From contig OU744728.1 of assembly GCA_916613615.1 (NCBI GenBank), positions 27,793,450-27,857,449 on the forward strand: 64,000 bases of DNA, written 5' to 3'. The stretch's first letter is position 1, and every line of letters starts with the position of its first letter. Origin of the DNA: Steromphala cineraria (taxonomy: Eukaryota > Mollusca > Gastropoda > Trochida > Trochidae). The position numbers were made by a program, and so were the translations under genes. Under the pieces are notes generated by a model, which had not been told where the DNA came from, did no database searches, and was given only the letters and a program-made list of their open reading frames with translations. This document shows, in pieces, positions 32,907 through 45,299 of the stretch.

Positions 32907-33603
32907 AGGGGCAGTGCACATTTTTATGGGGAATTTAAGGTGATGACAAGAAAATGACAATAAATAGTATCAACTGAAAGAGAATATAGTTAAACTAAAT
33001 CAAGCAGTAATAAATCAAATATACAACGTATAAAGTTCGGCCATTCGAATTCTTTTTCTCATACAAAAATGACAAACAATAGACTTTGTGTGAATCTATA
33101 TCATTTGTTCTCTGACTACTTAAAGGGGCAGTAGCACGTTTTTTGATAATTTTATATTTCAAAATTTTCACTGATAATTGTACGTTTATGTTAAATGTAT
33201 TATTTTGATAGTATCATAAACCTTATTATACAAGCCAATCAGCCATAGTCAGAGGAGAAAGTATGAAGATTCACATAAAATCCATTGGCGGCCATTTTTG
33301 TGTGAACACCTTTAATTCATTTTGTGTAAAAAACGGAATCTCTTGGCTAAACCTTTTATTATATATTTGATTTATTACTGCTCCATTTAGTTTATATACA
33401 TTGTCTGTCAATTGGAACCATTTATCTTCATTTTCCTGACATCACCTTATATTCCTCCTAAAAACGTGCTACTGCCCCTTTAATGCTTGGTTTGTTTAAG
33501 AGATTTTATTTGAGATTTTGGATACTATCAAAATAATACATTTATCATTAACATACAATTATGAGTGAAAAATTTTCAAAAAACGAGCGTAATATACTCC
33601 CTA
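32907..33603 (+). mobile_element. TTAA MITE, copy F, split by copy G
   Basis: The left part, 32907-33119, begins after TTAA 32903-32906. The right part resumes at 33484 and runs to a degraded end near 33603. Removing 33120-33479 restores continuity with the family consensus across CTCTGACTAC/TGCTTGG. Confidence 0.8.
33124..33479 (-). mobile_element. 356-bp TTAA MITE, copy G, nested in copy F
   Basis: TTAA at 33120-33123 and 33480-33483, ends AGGGGCAGTAGCACG and CGTGCTACTGCCCCT. Opposite orientation to its host copy F. Direct evidence for TTAA target duplication by this family. Confidence 0.9.
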
Positions 33604-34117
33604 GGACCTATCGTTTATTTGTGGTTGATTTGATTGAAATAGTACAAAGTTTTGTTCGTTTGTTCGTGTGCTTATTCCAGCCGAAATATATTGCTACAAA
33701 ATTAAGTTACTGTCATCAAACAATCTTTATCCCATTTACCCGATGCTTGAACCGAAATATTTCTTTAACCCAAATTTGTTGATTCAACTATTCATTAATC
33801 AATCGCAAAAACGACATTTTGTGATTTTTAATTCGATAGAGTGCACTGATGTCAAATTTTGACAAGATCAATATATCTAAAGTCGTCAAAAAGTTGTGCG
33901 TATGTACTGCATATTGGACATATTAATCAAGCTACAATGTAAGTAATCCCTAATAAACATCGCCTTCTCATTGTTGACAAGGTATCGCTTTCCTCTCGTG
34001 ACCAAGATAAGAGGCTTTCCACCTGCATAACAATCAGTAATCATTAGTCAGCTTACTTACAACTCACACCTTAGCATAGATCATCAGCAATACGCTGTAT
34101 CCACTATCAACGTCAAG

Positions 34118-37100
34118 ATGCGGACTGTCTTCACAGCACTAGCTGTTCTAGTAATAGGAATCTCTGCACAGATACCCATCCCCAACAGACCCCTCGGGTT
34201 CGTCTACAAGGGGGGATCCAATGACGCACCTGTTCACCTGGATTTCTACCTGGACCAGGTGTGTCCGTTTAGCAAACAGGCGTGGCCCACCATCATACAG
34301 GTAGCTGAAGAGTATGGGTCCGAGACGATCAAACTGACGGTTCATCTCTTCCCCCTGCCTTACCATAGGAACTCCTTCTACGCCAGCAAGGTACGTGTTT
34401 GACTGACTCTTGATCCTTGATTGCCTATCCTTGATCCTTGATTGCCTATCCTTGATCCTTGATTGCCTATCCTTGATTTTCTGTTGACTATTCTTGATCC
34501 TTGATTGACTGTCCTTGATCCTTGATTGACTGTCCTTGATCCTTGATTACTGTCCTTGATCCTTGATTGACTGTCCTTGATCCTTGATTACTGTCCTTGA
34601 TCCTTGATTGACTGTCCTTGATCCTTGATTGACTGTCCTTGATCCTTTATTGACTGTCCTTGATCCTTGATTGACTGTCCTTGATCCTTGGTTGACTCTT
34701 TATCCTTGATTGACTATCCTTGATCCGTGAATGACTATTCATTTTCCTTCATTGAATATTCCTGATCCTTGATTGACTATCTTTGATCCTTGATTAACTA
34801 TCCTTGATTCTTGAATGACTATTCATTATCCTTCATTGAATATTCTTGATTCCTAAAAGAACAATACTGATCCCTAATTGGTCATTCCATATCCTTGATT
34901 GACTATTCTTGATTTTCTGTTGACTATTTACGATTCTTGTACTTTTTTTGACCATTACCAAATGCACCAATTGTTAAACTAGATCTTTACCGTTTCACAC
35001 TTATATATACATGTGTATGTGAACGCTAATGCAATGTTTTATGGATACAATCGAGTTTATCTTCACCTCACTTGACCCAGGGCACTCACATAGTGGACAG
35101 GATGACCAGTGGGAACCAGACATACTCCTGGATAAAACTTATATTCGACAATATGGATATGCTGGTCAACAACGCAACCTTCAATATGCCAGACAACAAG
35201 ATTATACAGTAAGTAACGGGTTTCAACATCAATTGTCAATTTTGATAGATACAATGTATGGCACCTCAGAAAAGAAATAAAGTGATAAAAAAATATACAG
35301 TTTTAAATAAAGCAGAATTGTTATTTGTTTTTTTATTTGAAACTAAGGTTGGATAGTATCTTAAAGAGCCCCTCCGTCATATTCATCAAATATTTTTTTT
35401 AACGTAAATGGCATAATCTATTATATAAATTCAAATTAGTTCACATATTATTTCCCAAAATGGAAGATATATGATAAATACTAGTTTTCAATGAAAATCA
35501 AAAATCGGTGCTATATATATACGCGGAATCCAAAGTCCAATTTATATTATTACTATTTCTATAATCTATCCAATATTATTAACTCGTGACAGCTCATGTG
35601 CAGCTGCCTGCATAAGATAAGATTCCAAAATGACGTTTCAGTGATTTACGCACGTCAATGTCCGGTTTTCGATCATTATCGCGACATCAAACCTTCCTGT
35701 TGACACTAGTACGACGCCGATAAGCTTTGAAGTGATAATTTCCTGCAACAGTCGATGCTTCTCGATCGAGATATTACTATCGGTAAAGTATGGCATAAAT
35801 GACCCGTGACAACTCACGGATTATCTCTTTAAAACTTATCAAAGTTAGGATATCCTAGGGACAGGATGTTAGGAGAAGGTATTCTAAGTTGGATAACTTG
35901 TTCCTGATCCTTTTCTTCATGAATAAAATATGTTTAAACTAAAAAAACAGAATGCTTTTGAGAATAGGGGCCTACGGACTCAATTTTCGAAGCTCTCTGT
36001 GTGCTAGTCGTATGTCAATGTTAATGTATGATACTGTCTTGGCACTAAGTTGAGCTTCGAAAATCTAGACCCAGTCCTTTTGTGTCAAAGTCAATTCAAG
36101 CAGATCAATTCATGAAATTTATGTTGAAACAGCCACTGTTCTATTACGCCGAAATTCGTGGGTTCCGGCAGTTTCCCCTGGCCGAAAAATATTGGACTAC
36201 AATCCATTTGAATTTCTTTATCAAATGACAACGCTTCTCGCATGGAAAGGGTGGTTCATATCACAAAGCTTTTGCCATGATTCAGTAGATAAAATGATGA
36301 TGTTAGAACAGCGTCGCTGATTGCACAACTAACTTTGATTGCCTCCAATCAGGCATCTCCCATTCTATCCCACAAAGTCGGCGTCATAGAACAGAGGCTG
36401 TATCAACATTTCATGAATTGATCTGCATCTGTGGGGAGAGAATGGTCAAAGTCAGGCAGATGAAATTACAAGGTTGCACTGATTCACCCTTAAGCTTTGT
36501 CATTGCTCACGACTTTGCACGTGCTGCATGCTTTTTCGCTTGTTACCTTGAAGCCCTCTGTCGCGCTAAAGCAAAACGTTATACCCCCATTTCAGTGAGC
36601 TACGAGCCGTTGCCGACTGAAAATAGGCCAAATGTCGTCATTGACTCGTAATTAAGCGTCTCTGAGTCCTCTTTAGTCGCCTCTGAGAGTAGTTGAGTCT
36701 GTATGGGTCTGTATGAGTCTGGGAGAGTCGGGAGGTCAAATTTTGTCGGGAGTGTGTTTTTGAACATGTTCAAAAACCCACTCCCGACTTTTTAAGTCCG
36801 GCGAGGTTCGTACTTTTCAACCGGAAATTCCAGAAATTCCATTGACGTCGTATTGAGTCTGAGTTGCTCGTATCTGAGTCTTATTGTGTCGTATGGAATC
36901 ATATTGAGTCGTGAATAAATCGTACATAGTTGGATTTAAACGTGGTTGTCGGGTGTGAGTCGGGAATGGTTCCTTCCCTAATTTACATGCCGACTCACTT
37001 CCAACTAGTGCAAACACATGTACGACTAACCAATACTCAAAGACGATCAGTGACGACCCGTTCATGACTAATCATAACACAAAAATCGGCGGTTGTTGGC

Positions 37101-40100
37101 CTTTTATATGCCCGATTCCGGTCTAAAATTGCCCATTTTATCGTACGGGGATCGTCTGTGACTCGTACGTGAGACGTTTCTTTGCGTGGGGAGTCTTCAT
37201 TGTCGTGAACGAGTCGTAAATAAGTCGTTCAGGTCGTGAGTGGGTCGACAGTGTGTCATTAGAGAGTCGGAAATGAGTCTTTGTCAGAGTCGTGGTGGTG
37301 AAAGAGTCGGCAGTGAGTCGTGAACGAGTCGGTCTCAGTCGTATTGAGTCGTATCTGAGTTTGGATGAATTGTAAGTTCCTCAGTTTATTGTCGGGGGTG
37401 CCTCGTAGGTCTGTCGGGAGTTCCTCTTCATTGTGTCGTATGTCAGTCGTGTATGTCGTAGGTAACTCTTAAGAGTGTCGTTAGTAACTCGTAGAAATAT
37501 CAAATTTCATACTTTGACCTCTATTTGCTCCCGACTCATGCCAACAAAGTCGTAATGGAAAAGTCGGGAATAGTCGGGAAGAGTCTTGAACACTTTTTTA
37601 AGTCGTAGCTCAGTGAAATGGGGGTATAAAGTAGGGGTGACCGGGGTTTGGGCATTGATATTGCACATTTAGATATAACAAGGCATTTCGCTCCCCGAAA
37701 TAAACATACTTAATACATATCATCTTTTGGTGACGTCGGTTACATATCGCCCATAACGCGTTCCGAAATTGCCTTTTCTTTCACTCGACATCGATCTTAC
37801 ATATATGTCACCCTAACTATAAGAGCTAATCAGCGTTTAACTGCGTCAGGTCAGTTCAATTCTTTATTAACCTTTAGCATTACAGCTAATCGGTGGTTAC
37901 AAAGATACATTATGAGTTGGTGCAGGTAAACATTTTCAGAAAACATAGATATATATCTTTTATACAGTGCTGGGATAGGTTTCTGTAAATATTACTGTAA
38001 TACATGACTTGTAATAACGTTTTTATAGATTACACATTTCGAGGAGCTTTCTAATTGGCCATTTATAACCTGAATAGCATTATCTATAAGTCTTTGTTTC
38101 ATTACAGGCAAGAAATGAGATGGCAACTCCTGTTTATACCAAATATCATTAAAACCTAATGAAAAAATTTGTGTTTAACATTATAAGCCCAATTATGTAC
38201 ATTCCGGTTTTCAGCTCCATCAAATAAATACTCATAACAACCACGCAAAATACAATTTTCTGTCTTAAGTAATTTACACCAATATTTAACAATACCAAAC
38301 TGCCTCTTACAACTTAATGGATAACGACCTAATTCAGAATAAATCATTGCATTATGTGTAAAAAAAATTACTCCTAATAACCGTTTACAAAAATCTAAAT
38401 ATACCCGTTCAATATTAACACCCTTATTATTACCCCATATCTTAGCTCCATAAGAAAGGATACTGCTAATATAGCAATCAAACAGAGACAATATTGTTTC
38501 AGCATTAAAAGAGCAACACTTGATATTATTATTAAGAGCAAACATTGCCTTCCTGGCTTGATCAGAAAACTGTTTTTCAGCAAAGGAAAACTTATTAATA
38601 TTATTAAATAGTATACCCAAGTAACAAAACTGATTTACTACTTCAACCATTTTACCATTATAAAACCAATGTTCTGTATTTCTAATTTTAACAACTTTTC
38701 TAAATACAATAGTTTTACAGTTAGTTTTATCAATATTAACACTTAGACTCCACTTCTCTGAGTAAACAGACAATGTATTAAGTTGTTTTTGAAGTCCATC
38801 AATACTTTCTGAAAATAATACCATATCATCTGCATACATTAACGGGAAAAGATTAAGTGATATACATTCATAGGGTATGCAATTGTCTTTACGGGGTTTG
38901 TTCATAGGACGGAAGTGTCCAAATTAAAGTACCGTTAATAGGTCGCGACCTCCACTCGCTTTGATCAAAAACATGTCCCAAGTGCTTGTGCACGGGGCAA
39001 CTGTAACATGGGCGGTAACTTACACTCAAGCAAAGTCAAAGTTATATGGAATTATTCCCCTTTAGCATTTGGATGTCTATAAGCAAATTTAAGATAACAA
39101 AATATTCGTTTTAAGCAAATTAAAGTTATCATGGTAAGTTGTTTTTGTGTGTGTGTCTTGTGTTGCCAAAGATGTCTTTAATCTTTATATGTTACCTTGA
39201 GCTTTCTGCAATTTCTCAATGTAGACATATATTTGAAGTTAATGGTTTACCCATGATATTGCATGATACATAACTACCCTCCGCGAGGTAGATGTAATAA
39301 ACATAGTGTTTCAATTGCTCATTGTTACGTTGGCTTAAGCTGCCAGTGGTTCTTCTGCCTCTAAAATTAATGACTTTCAATGTTTGAAGCAACAGTACAG
39401 AATATTGGACATAACTTTTTTTCATTTCTGCAGATTGTTTGCTGACCTGGCAAGTAAGAATTTAGGACTATCTTCAGCTATGTTCTCAAGTTTGCTCCTG
39501 GAGAGAGACATCGAGCTGTCCACCCGTCTGGGCTGGAAGTACTGCTGTACACGTAAGTACAAGCCATACAACAGACCTCAGGCAAGGCTAGAACATGGAC
39601 TGTCAAAGCCTTGCTGAGTCACACCGAGTTTTTTTATTCCCAAATTGACTTCATTGCTGGGTAGTTTTCTAATTCCTAAATTGACTGCTCCAGGATCATA
39701 CCGAGTTTTCTGATTCCGAGATTCATTGCGTTTTTTAATGTAATGTCTCCCAAAATGAACAAGTTGATGGCAATAACGCAATAAAAAAATACCCTGTATT
39801 TCTTTTTGATGATGATGCCACGAATATCCATGTGGTTAATTCTATATAACTTGATACAAGAATTCCATACTTCACAAATACCATAAAGACGTTTGGTATG
39901 TAATTGGAGGGGTGGTGAGGGCTACCGTTGAGAATAAAATCGTCCGTAAACGGAAGAGCGGATTTGGCCCATCTGAACCCCCGCCTGATCCCCTAGAACT
40001 TCCATGAAAATTAGACTCCATGTCGTTTTTTACGTCACTGTTTCGTATATATTGTAGGAGGTGTTGCTGCTACTCCAACCTTCATGTTGAACGACGTGAT

Positions 40101-40928
40101 GGTTGACGGGAGCCCATCGTGGACGGTAGCAGATTGGAAGAGCGTTATCGATCCACTTCTTTCAAGCAGTTTCCATCAATTCCAGGTATTACCATGTTTC
40201 TTTTGTAGAAGTTTGATGTGCTCGCCACAACAACTACCTGCTGTAACAGCGTATAAATTTATGTCTCCGCGTTGAACTAGCTACAACACATACCCTGTTA
40301 TCCATCAGGACAAAACCCTTTATTTCTATAGGACATCTTCACAGAGAAAGAATCATTACGGGGCTGCAGGGGGGTTCCCAAAAGAGGGACCGAGCACATG
40401 CAGAGGTTGTTGCTGTCTAAAAAATTTGTTTGGAACCATCCTGCAGTCTTGTAATGGTTATTCCTGTATCGGCCCGGATCGCTACTCTGACCAGAACGAA
40501 AGTTCTATACTTTGTGCTTAAATGTTGCTCACAGAAATCGCATATTGCCAGTGTAATGACATTATTGATTCATAACGGTAGCAACACATTGCGTCTTGGC
40601 AATGCATATAGTTTCGTGGGCCCTTGGTTTGAGCTTAGATTGGCAACTTCAATCCTGCTACTTGGCAAAAAGGCATTTGTTTTGTACACAATTTGTCATT
40701 AGGATAAACTAAAACCGTTTCTGCTGACAGTTTATACGCATTGAAACAAATTTGGCTAAAAAAATAATTTTTTTAGTTCGAGTGGCATATAATAAAAATT
40801 CTGTCCCCTTTCAGGTAAGCAATACGACGTGTCCACCCGGTGTAAAGCGCTGTGAGTACCTGCCAGGAAAAGCCGAGTGCTGCAAGGATGGGGAGTTCTG
40901 TATACCAAATGTCGGGTGTAGATGTTGA
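34118..40928 (+). CDS. Secreted DsbA-like thioredoxin-fold protein with Cys-rich tail
   Basis: Five exons: 34118-34390, 35081-35208, 39434-39552, 40058-40185 and 40815-40928. All have AG/GT borders and phases that join to one frame of 253 codons plus TGA (40926-40928). Residues 1-17 form a signal peptide (MRTVFTALAVLVIGISA). The thioredoxin-fold active-site segment is VCPFSKQAW at about residues 48-56, a CxxS rather than CxxC motif. The cis-proline loop is GVAATPTFMLND (Pro about 180). The last exon encodes residues 217-253 with seven cysteines (TTCPPGVKRC, ECC, FC, GCRC). With only one cysteine of the CxxC pair, dithiol oxidase activity is unlikely; isomerase, mixed-disulfide or binding roles are possible. 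Probably extracellular or ER luminal. The start ATG was chosen because it opens the signal peptide. Confidence 0.85.
34402..34935 (+). repeat. Minisatellite, about 21-bp unit, in intron 1 of the thioredoxin-fold gene
   Basis: About 25 degenerate copies of TCCTTGATCCTTGATTGACTG with variants (GCCTATCC, GACTATTC). It begins about 12 bp after the exon 1 donor. Confidence 0.9.
36095..36440 (-). mobile_element. TIR element, uninterrupted relative of the 1719-3606 element
   Basis: Inverted ends (near 36,100-36,135 and 36,395-36,430) share AATTCATGAAA and TTGAAACAGCC/GGCTGTATCAAC-type sequence. The interior on the minus strand carries GGAGATGCCTGATTGGAGGC, GATTGCACAACTAAC and GCATGCGAGAAGCG-like motifs in the same order as the split copies in the VWA introns. 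It lies in intron 2 of the thioredoxin-fold gene. Confidence 0.65.
36582..37626 (+). mobile_element. About 1,045-bp TIR element packed with GAGTCG/GTCGGGA motifs
   Basis: The left end TACCCCCATTTCAGTGAGCT and the inverse right end (AGCTCAGTGAAATGGGGGTA) are flanked by TA (36580-36581, 37627-37628). The interior is a degenerate field of GAGTCG, GTCGTA and GTCGGGA words, plus a 44-bp palindrome at 36745-36788 (arms GTCGGGAGTG, TTTTTGAACATG). No ORF of note. Not matched to a known family by me. Confidence 0.75.
37856..38908 (-). pseudogene. Non-LTR retrotransposon RT C-terminal fragment (YADD)
   Basis: A 249-codon open frame (38905-38156) starts within RT motif 5 context (FPLMYADDMVLFSES) and continues through the thumb (FCYLGILFNN, SILSYGAKIWG, NIERVYLDFCKRLLGV, YSELGRYPLSCK). 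The remaining 300 bp is 3' sequence ending in a tail like TAATAAAGAATTGAA. 5'-truncated and inserted antisense in intron 2 of the thioredoxin-fold gene. The same superfamily as the fragments in the VWA introns. Confidence 0.85.
39612..39725 (+). repeat. Short degenerate tandem repeat, about 35-40-bp unit
   Basis: Three units with ACCGAGTTTT(C)T, ATTCC and AATTGACT elements, in intron 3 of the thioredoxin-fold gene. Confidence 0.45.
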
Positions 40929-40947
40929 TAAATATTTTATCGTGCTA

Positions 40948-41306
40948 AAGGTGTCAGAAGCACGCTTTTGAAGTCAACAAAGTGATCTCACGAAACCCAC
41001 GATATATGTTACCAATTGCAAAAGGATGTTTTTTATCAAAAGTTGCTATTTCTAAATGGAAAGTAAACTGTTCAGGTTTACTTACGCGAATATCTAAATA
41101 TCTGAAATGATTTAAAAGTGTTCACACTGAAATTGTCGTCAACAGTTTTCGCTTGATATTTGATTTTATATAGTCAGGTTAAGTAATGGGATGTTTGACC
41201 TAAAAAAGTTGACCCCATGGAGACACATGTTTTATATTTGGCATACACTTATATTCATCGGGGAAATTTATATATTTATAATTTCATGAACACTTGCTAC
41301 TGCCGT
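40948..41306 (+). mobile_element. Strongly diverged TTAA MITE, copy H, 20 bp after a stop codon
   Basis: Length about 359 bp. Tips AAGGTGTCAGAAGCACGCTT and CTTGCTACTGCC resemble the family tips, and the internal AAAAGTGTTCACAC segment matches AAAGGTGTTCACAC of other copies. It probably forms part of the 3' UTR of the thioredoxin-fold gene. Confidence 0.5.
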
Positions 41307-42061
41307 GTGGTCTTTATATGTAAGTGAGATATTGTATTAAAATCATGTGTATTAATTATGTGTTTGGGTTTTTTTTGCACCGGATGATCATAATATTTGT
41401 TAAATTCTCTAACTGTTCTTGTGTTCTGTACTGTTTTCAAAATATTCATTTTATAAGGTTTGTATGTTGTTTCTGGTATATTGCCATGGTTAGAATAAAC
41501 CAGTGTAATATTTATCACGTTTGAACATTTTACAAGCGTTAAGTCTTAGCCAATATCCAACATAAGATACGGTTTCAAACAGACACTACCCTGCATTCAT
41601 CATGATTATTTCGTATTGAAGATGACATATGCATTGTACAGTTGTTCAATAGGTTAAAATTGTTAAAAGAATTGATTACAATAACTACAAGGGTAACATT
41701 TATGTGAAAAAGTTTATACAAGATTGAACACATTTTTGAAGACTTTTTCCTTCGTTCTGTTTACTTTTGTTTTTTTTGGTTAAACTTAATGCAGAGATAA
41801 AGATGTTTACATGCTTCACAAAAAAAATCGTTGAATTGGTGATAGTGGAATTAATTTTTTATTATTTGAACATATGCTTGCAAATTATCAAATAGTTTGT
41901 GCAATTTAAATCTATTATTCGAAAAGTCGTGTCACAGATTTTAAAATAGCTCTGACGATCTTATCTTGACGATTTTATTAACGCTTCGCTGTTTAACCTT
42001 TGACAAGGGAAATAACTCTTGCAGGACTATTGGCACTATGCACCACAGAGGCGAAATTAGA

Positions 42062-42574
42062 TTATCGACCTGAGGCATTGAGGTAATCTGAATCAAAATT
42101 ACGAGTCTTAGCTTTTCTATGCTGTCTATTTCTTTTTCTGATAATTTTTCGTATAGAGCTATTCATCCATGGGTTGTCTCGCGGTCTAATAGTAACCACA
42201 TTGTTTGGGACATAAACATCACATACATTTCTCAGGATGTCAACAAAGTTGTCTGTTAGATTATCAACATCATTACATTTAAAGACAGTGTCCCAGTCTA
42301 TGTTGTTGAGGCCTCGATTAATTCCATCAATATCAGCTCGATCATAATAGTAAACTTTTCTTTTGAATGGTAAAGGAATTCGATCGATGCCGCTAACACA
42401 CACAAATACTGGACAGTGATCACTGCAAAAAGGGTCAAGCACACCTGAAGTACAAATAAAATTGGAATTTGAAACAAAGATTAAGTCGATTAATGTACTA
42501 GAGGTTTGAGTGATCCTTGTTGGTTCTGTAATAATTTGCTGTAAGTCAAATGTATCAAGAAGATTATCAATCAA
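42062..42574 (-). pseudogene. Non-LTR retrotransposon endonuclease/linker fragment
   Basis: A 170-codon frame with the hallmark EPTRITQTSSTLIDLIFVSN and SDHCPVFVCV of the apurinic-like endonuclease C-terminus, then DNPWMNSSIRKIIRKRNRQHRKAK leading into RT, which is absent. Both ends are truncated. Confidence 0.82.
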
Positions 42575-42599
42575 ATGTAATTTCTAACTGTAAATAAGA

Positions 42600-45290
42600 C
42601 TTTATAATTACTAAGGTTTTCTCAAATTAATTTGTTTTATTTGATGGCAATGATTCATATTTTTTATCTGTACGGTTGATCCTAATTGAAAATAAAAACT
42701 TCCTTCTGTAGTTAGTAACCCTGGTCAAGTAAAAGTCGTTAAACATTTCAAATTGTGTATTTAAAAAGGACTAAAAAAATCCATCCTTTTTAATAACCGT
42801 GCATTTACATTAATCACTTCTATCTTATATATCACAATGTTATATATAATATTAAAGTTTTCGAGAAGACTTCAAAAATGATAAAAACTTTATGGATGCA
42901 CGGACAGTCAAATTATTTACTGACTAGGCCTTTCTGACTAAATAAGCTAATAATTTATCTGATCTAAAATATTAAACACGTATACTTAGATTTAATCTAT
43001 AGTATCTTTATTTTATTTCAAAGTCGATTATTCATATTCCTAGACAAAGACAGCTAGACTTTTACAAACAGTCAAGGAAAAAGACAATCGATTTTTGTAC
43101 CGGTTCGGTTTTCCTACTCACAAGCAACAGAATGTAACAACTAAGAAAGATAACTCTTGTCGCCTTACAAATCCTCTGTCGCTCGCTGCAGTAACCAAGC
43201 CGCTTTAAGGATTGCCGTTGTAATGTTGTCTAAAGGATTGCTAAGAATAGCATTGCTAAAGATAATTCAGTTAACATTGGACATTCTCTTGATAACTTGA
43301 GGCCCTAAGGTATATGTTTTGCTTCGCCCGTATTAAAAATAAAAGCATTGAATTCTCCGACAAGAATCATTTTGTTTTTAATCAGTTGATCATGTGATTC
43401 ATCTTTGTCAAAAGCGGCAACATGCATTAATATTGACAACATGTTTAAATCAATTTATATGCTTAATTTAATCTATTTTTTCACGCATTCATCTGGTTTT
43501 GAAATGAAAGGCAGGAGAATTCACTCAAATGAATTAAGGAATAAAAAATAATCGATTTTTGAAAAAATTAGATTAGACATTTTTTTTCTAAAAAGATGAC
43601 CTGAAATAGAAAATTGAATTTGATGCTTTTTTCAGCTAAAGTTAAGAAGTAATTTTGAGATGAGGTGAAAAAAATAAAGTAATTTTGCTAAATCTGTATT
43701 TTTTACTTTTTGAATTAGAAAACTCCCTTTTACTTGAATTGTTATATTGGATTTTGTAAATTACAACCTTGACTTATGCAATTTTTGGATTTGTTTTTCA
43801 ATTTTTAATGAAATTGATGTCTTTAATCTTACATCCGCTATCAGTCAAATAGACAATACGTCTTGTTTTTGTCTGTTTTTGAATAGCAACAGAAAATCTA
43901 GAAATTGAATAATGTCTTTTTAAATGCTAACATAATTCATTATTTTAAATGTCAGAGCAAAACACGATTTTGAAATCCAATCTAAGTTTTGTTTGTCATT
44001 ATAATGATATTTCAGTTTGACTTTCTTATTCGAGGAAATGTGATCACTGGAAATGTTTGCACTTTTTGCAAATTTAAATTACATTTTTACATATTGAATA
44101 TATTGCCAAGAATTCTACCATTCCTAAGATATGAGCGTTATTGATTTAGATACGTAATGTGAAATAATTCTTAAACATTCACGTGTTATTGAGAAAGTAA
44201 CTTGCCATTCCTACGGGCTGCATCACTGGAGCATTTAAGTAAACAGAAGATTTTCCCAGCCCAGCAGGGTGATACTTGATTTCACAAACTTATGTAAAAC
44301 TTTCATGATTTTTATCAACAATTTGATGTTTAAGTATAAGGGTTTTTTTAATTGAGACTTCCTTAAAATATAAAAAAACTAAAATCGTACAGCTAGTTTA
44401 TATTGATTTATTTCATAATAATCCATAATAACAAATTAAAGTTTTGGCAACCCTAACATTGAATGCAATTTGTAACACCACAAGCGAAATTGAAATCTTT
44501 CTTAAATTTCAGTATTATAAAGGTATTATCATTACAAAAGCATGCAACGAGTATAAAAAAGATCATATCAAATATGAATATGTGGCATACCTATTGCAAT
44601 ATATGTAATTATAAAGTCATACCTTCATATAATATTTAAAAATATACGGCAAAAACAGGGTCGCGTTGACCGCTGTATTGTTTTATCTTTTTGTTAATTT
44701 CAACTTTTCATATACTTTAGTGATCAACTTTGACGACAGGCACTAATACATTCCCCTAGATTTATATTCTGTCTCTAAAAACATAATTTTCCCCAAAAAA
44801 TTGTTTAATTAAATATAAGAAAGAAGCCTCGGAGGACTTAAATTTTCAGAGACTTATATTACCTCTGCATCGGATGCTTGTCATCAGCAGTTGTTTACAA
44901 CACCAACTTTACAAGGAATTTCACTACAGATCTAGACTTGAGGTTTCGTTAATGGTATTTCAACAGTCTGAGTGTAAGACTACATTTCCCTGTAATAAAC
45001 AGTATTTTTTTTCAACTGGAATGATGACACATCTATACAAAAAATCTAGACACTTTATGTGAAACGTATTATAGGAAATAAATCTCACGAAACGAAACGT
45101 TGGCTATGGAAGACAATCGTTTTAATCAATGCATTGTTTCACAAACAACCAAACCAAGTTCTACATATAAAAACCTTACGTGTTCCCTCCATGGGTAAGT
45201 TTTCATCAAGAGGTCCGGGGTTCAAATCCTGTCCAGGTGAACTACTGTTGTGAAAACAATTAACATATTTCATTAGGCAGTCTGGTTCTA
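42600..45290. other. AT-rich intergenic DNA, no gene seen
   Basis: No exon, transposon terminus or RNA gene that I can support. A weak Pol III B-box-like GGTTCAAATCC occurs near 45,220. Confidence 0.5.
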
Positions 45291-45299
45291 GTTGTCTTA

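Noticed and set aside
34402..34935. CRISPR-like array
   Set aside because: Units are contiguous without unique spacers and the context is eukaryotic; it is a minisatellite.
45181..45245. tRNA gene or tRNA-derived SINE suggested by GGTTCAAATCC
   Set aside because: A B-box-like word is present, but no matching A box, acceptor stem or cloverleaf could be drawn.
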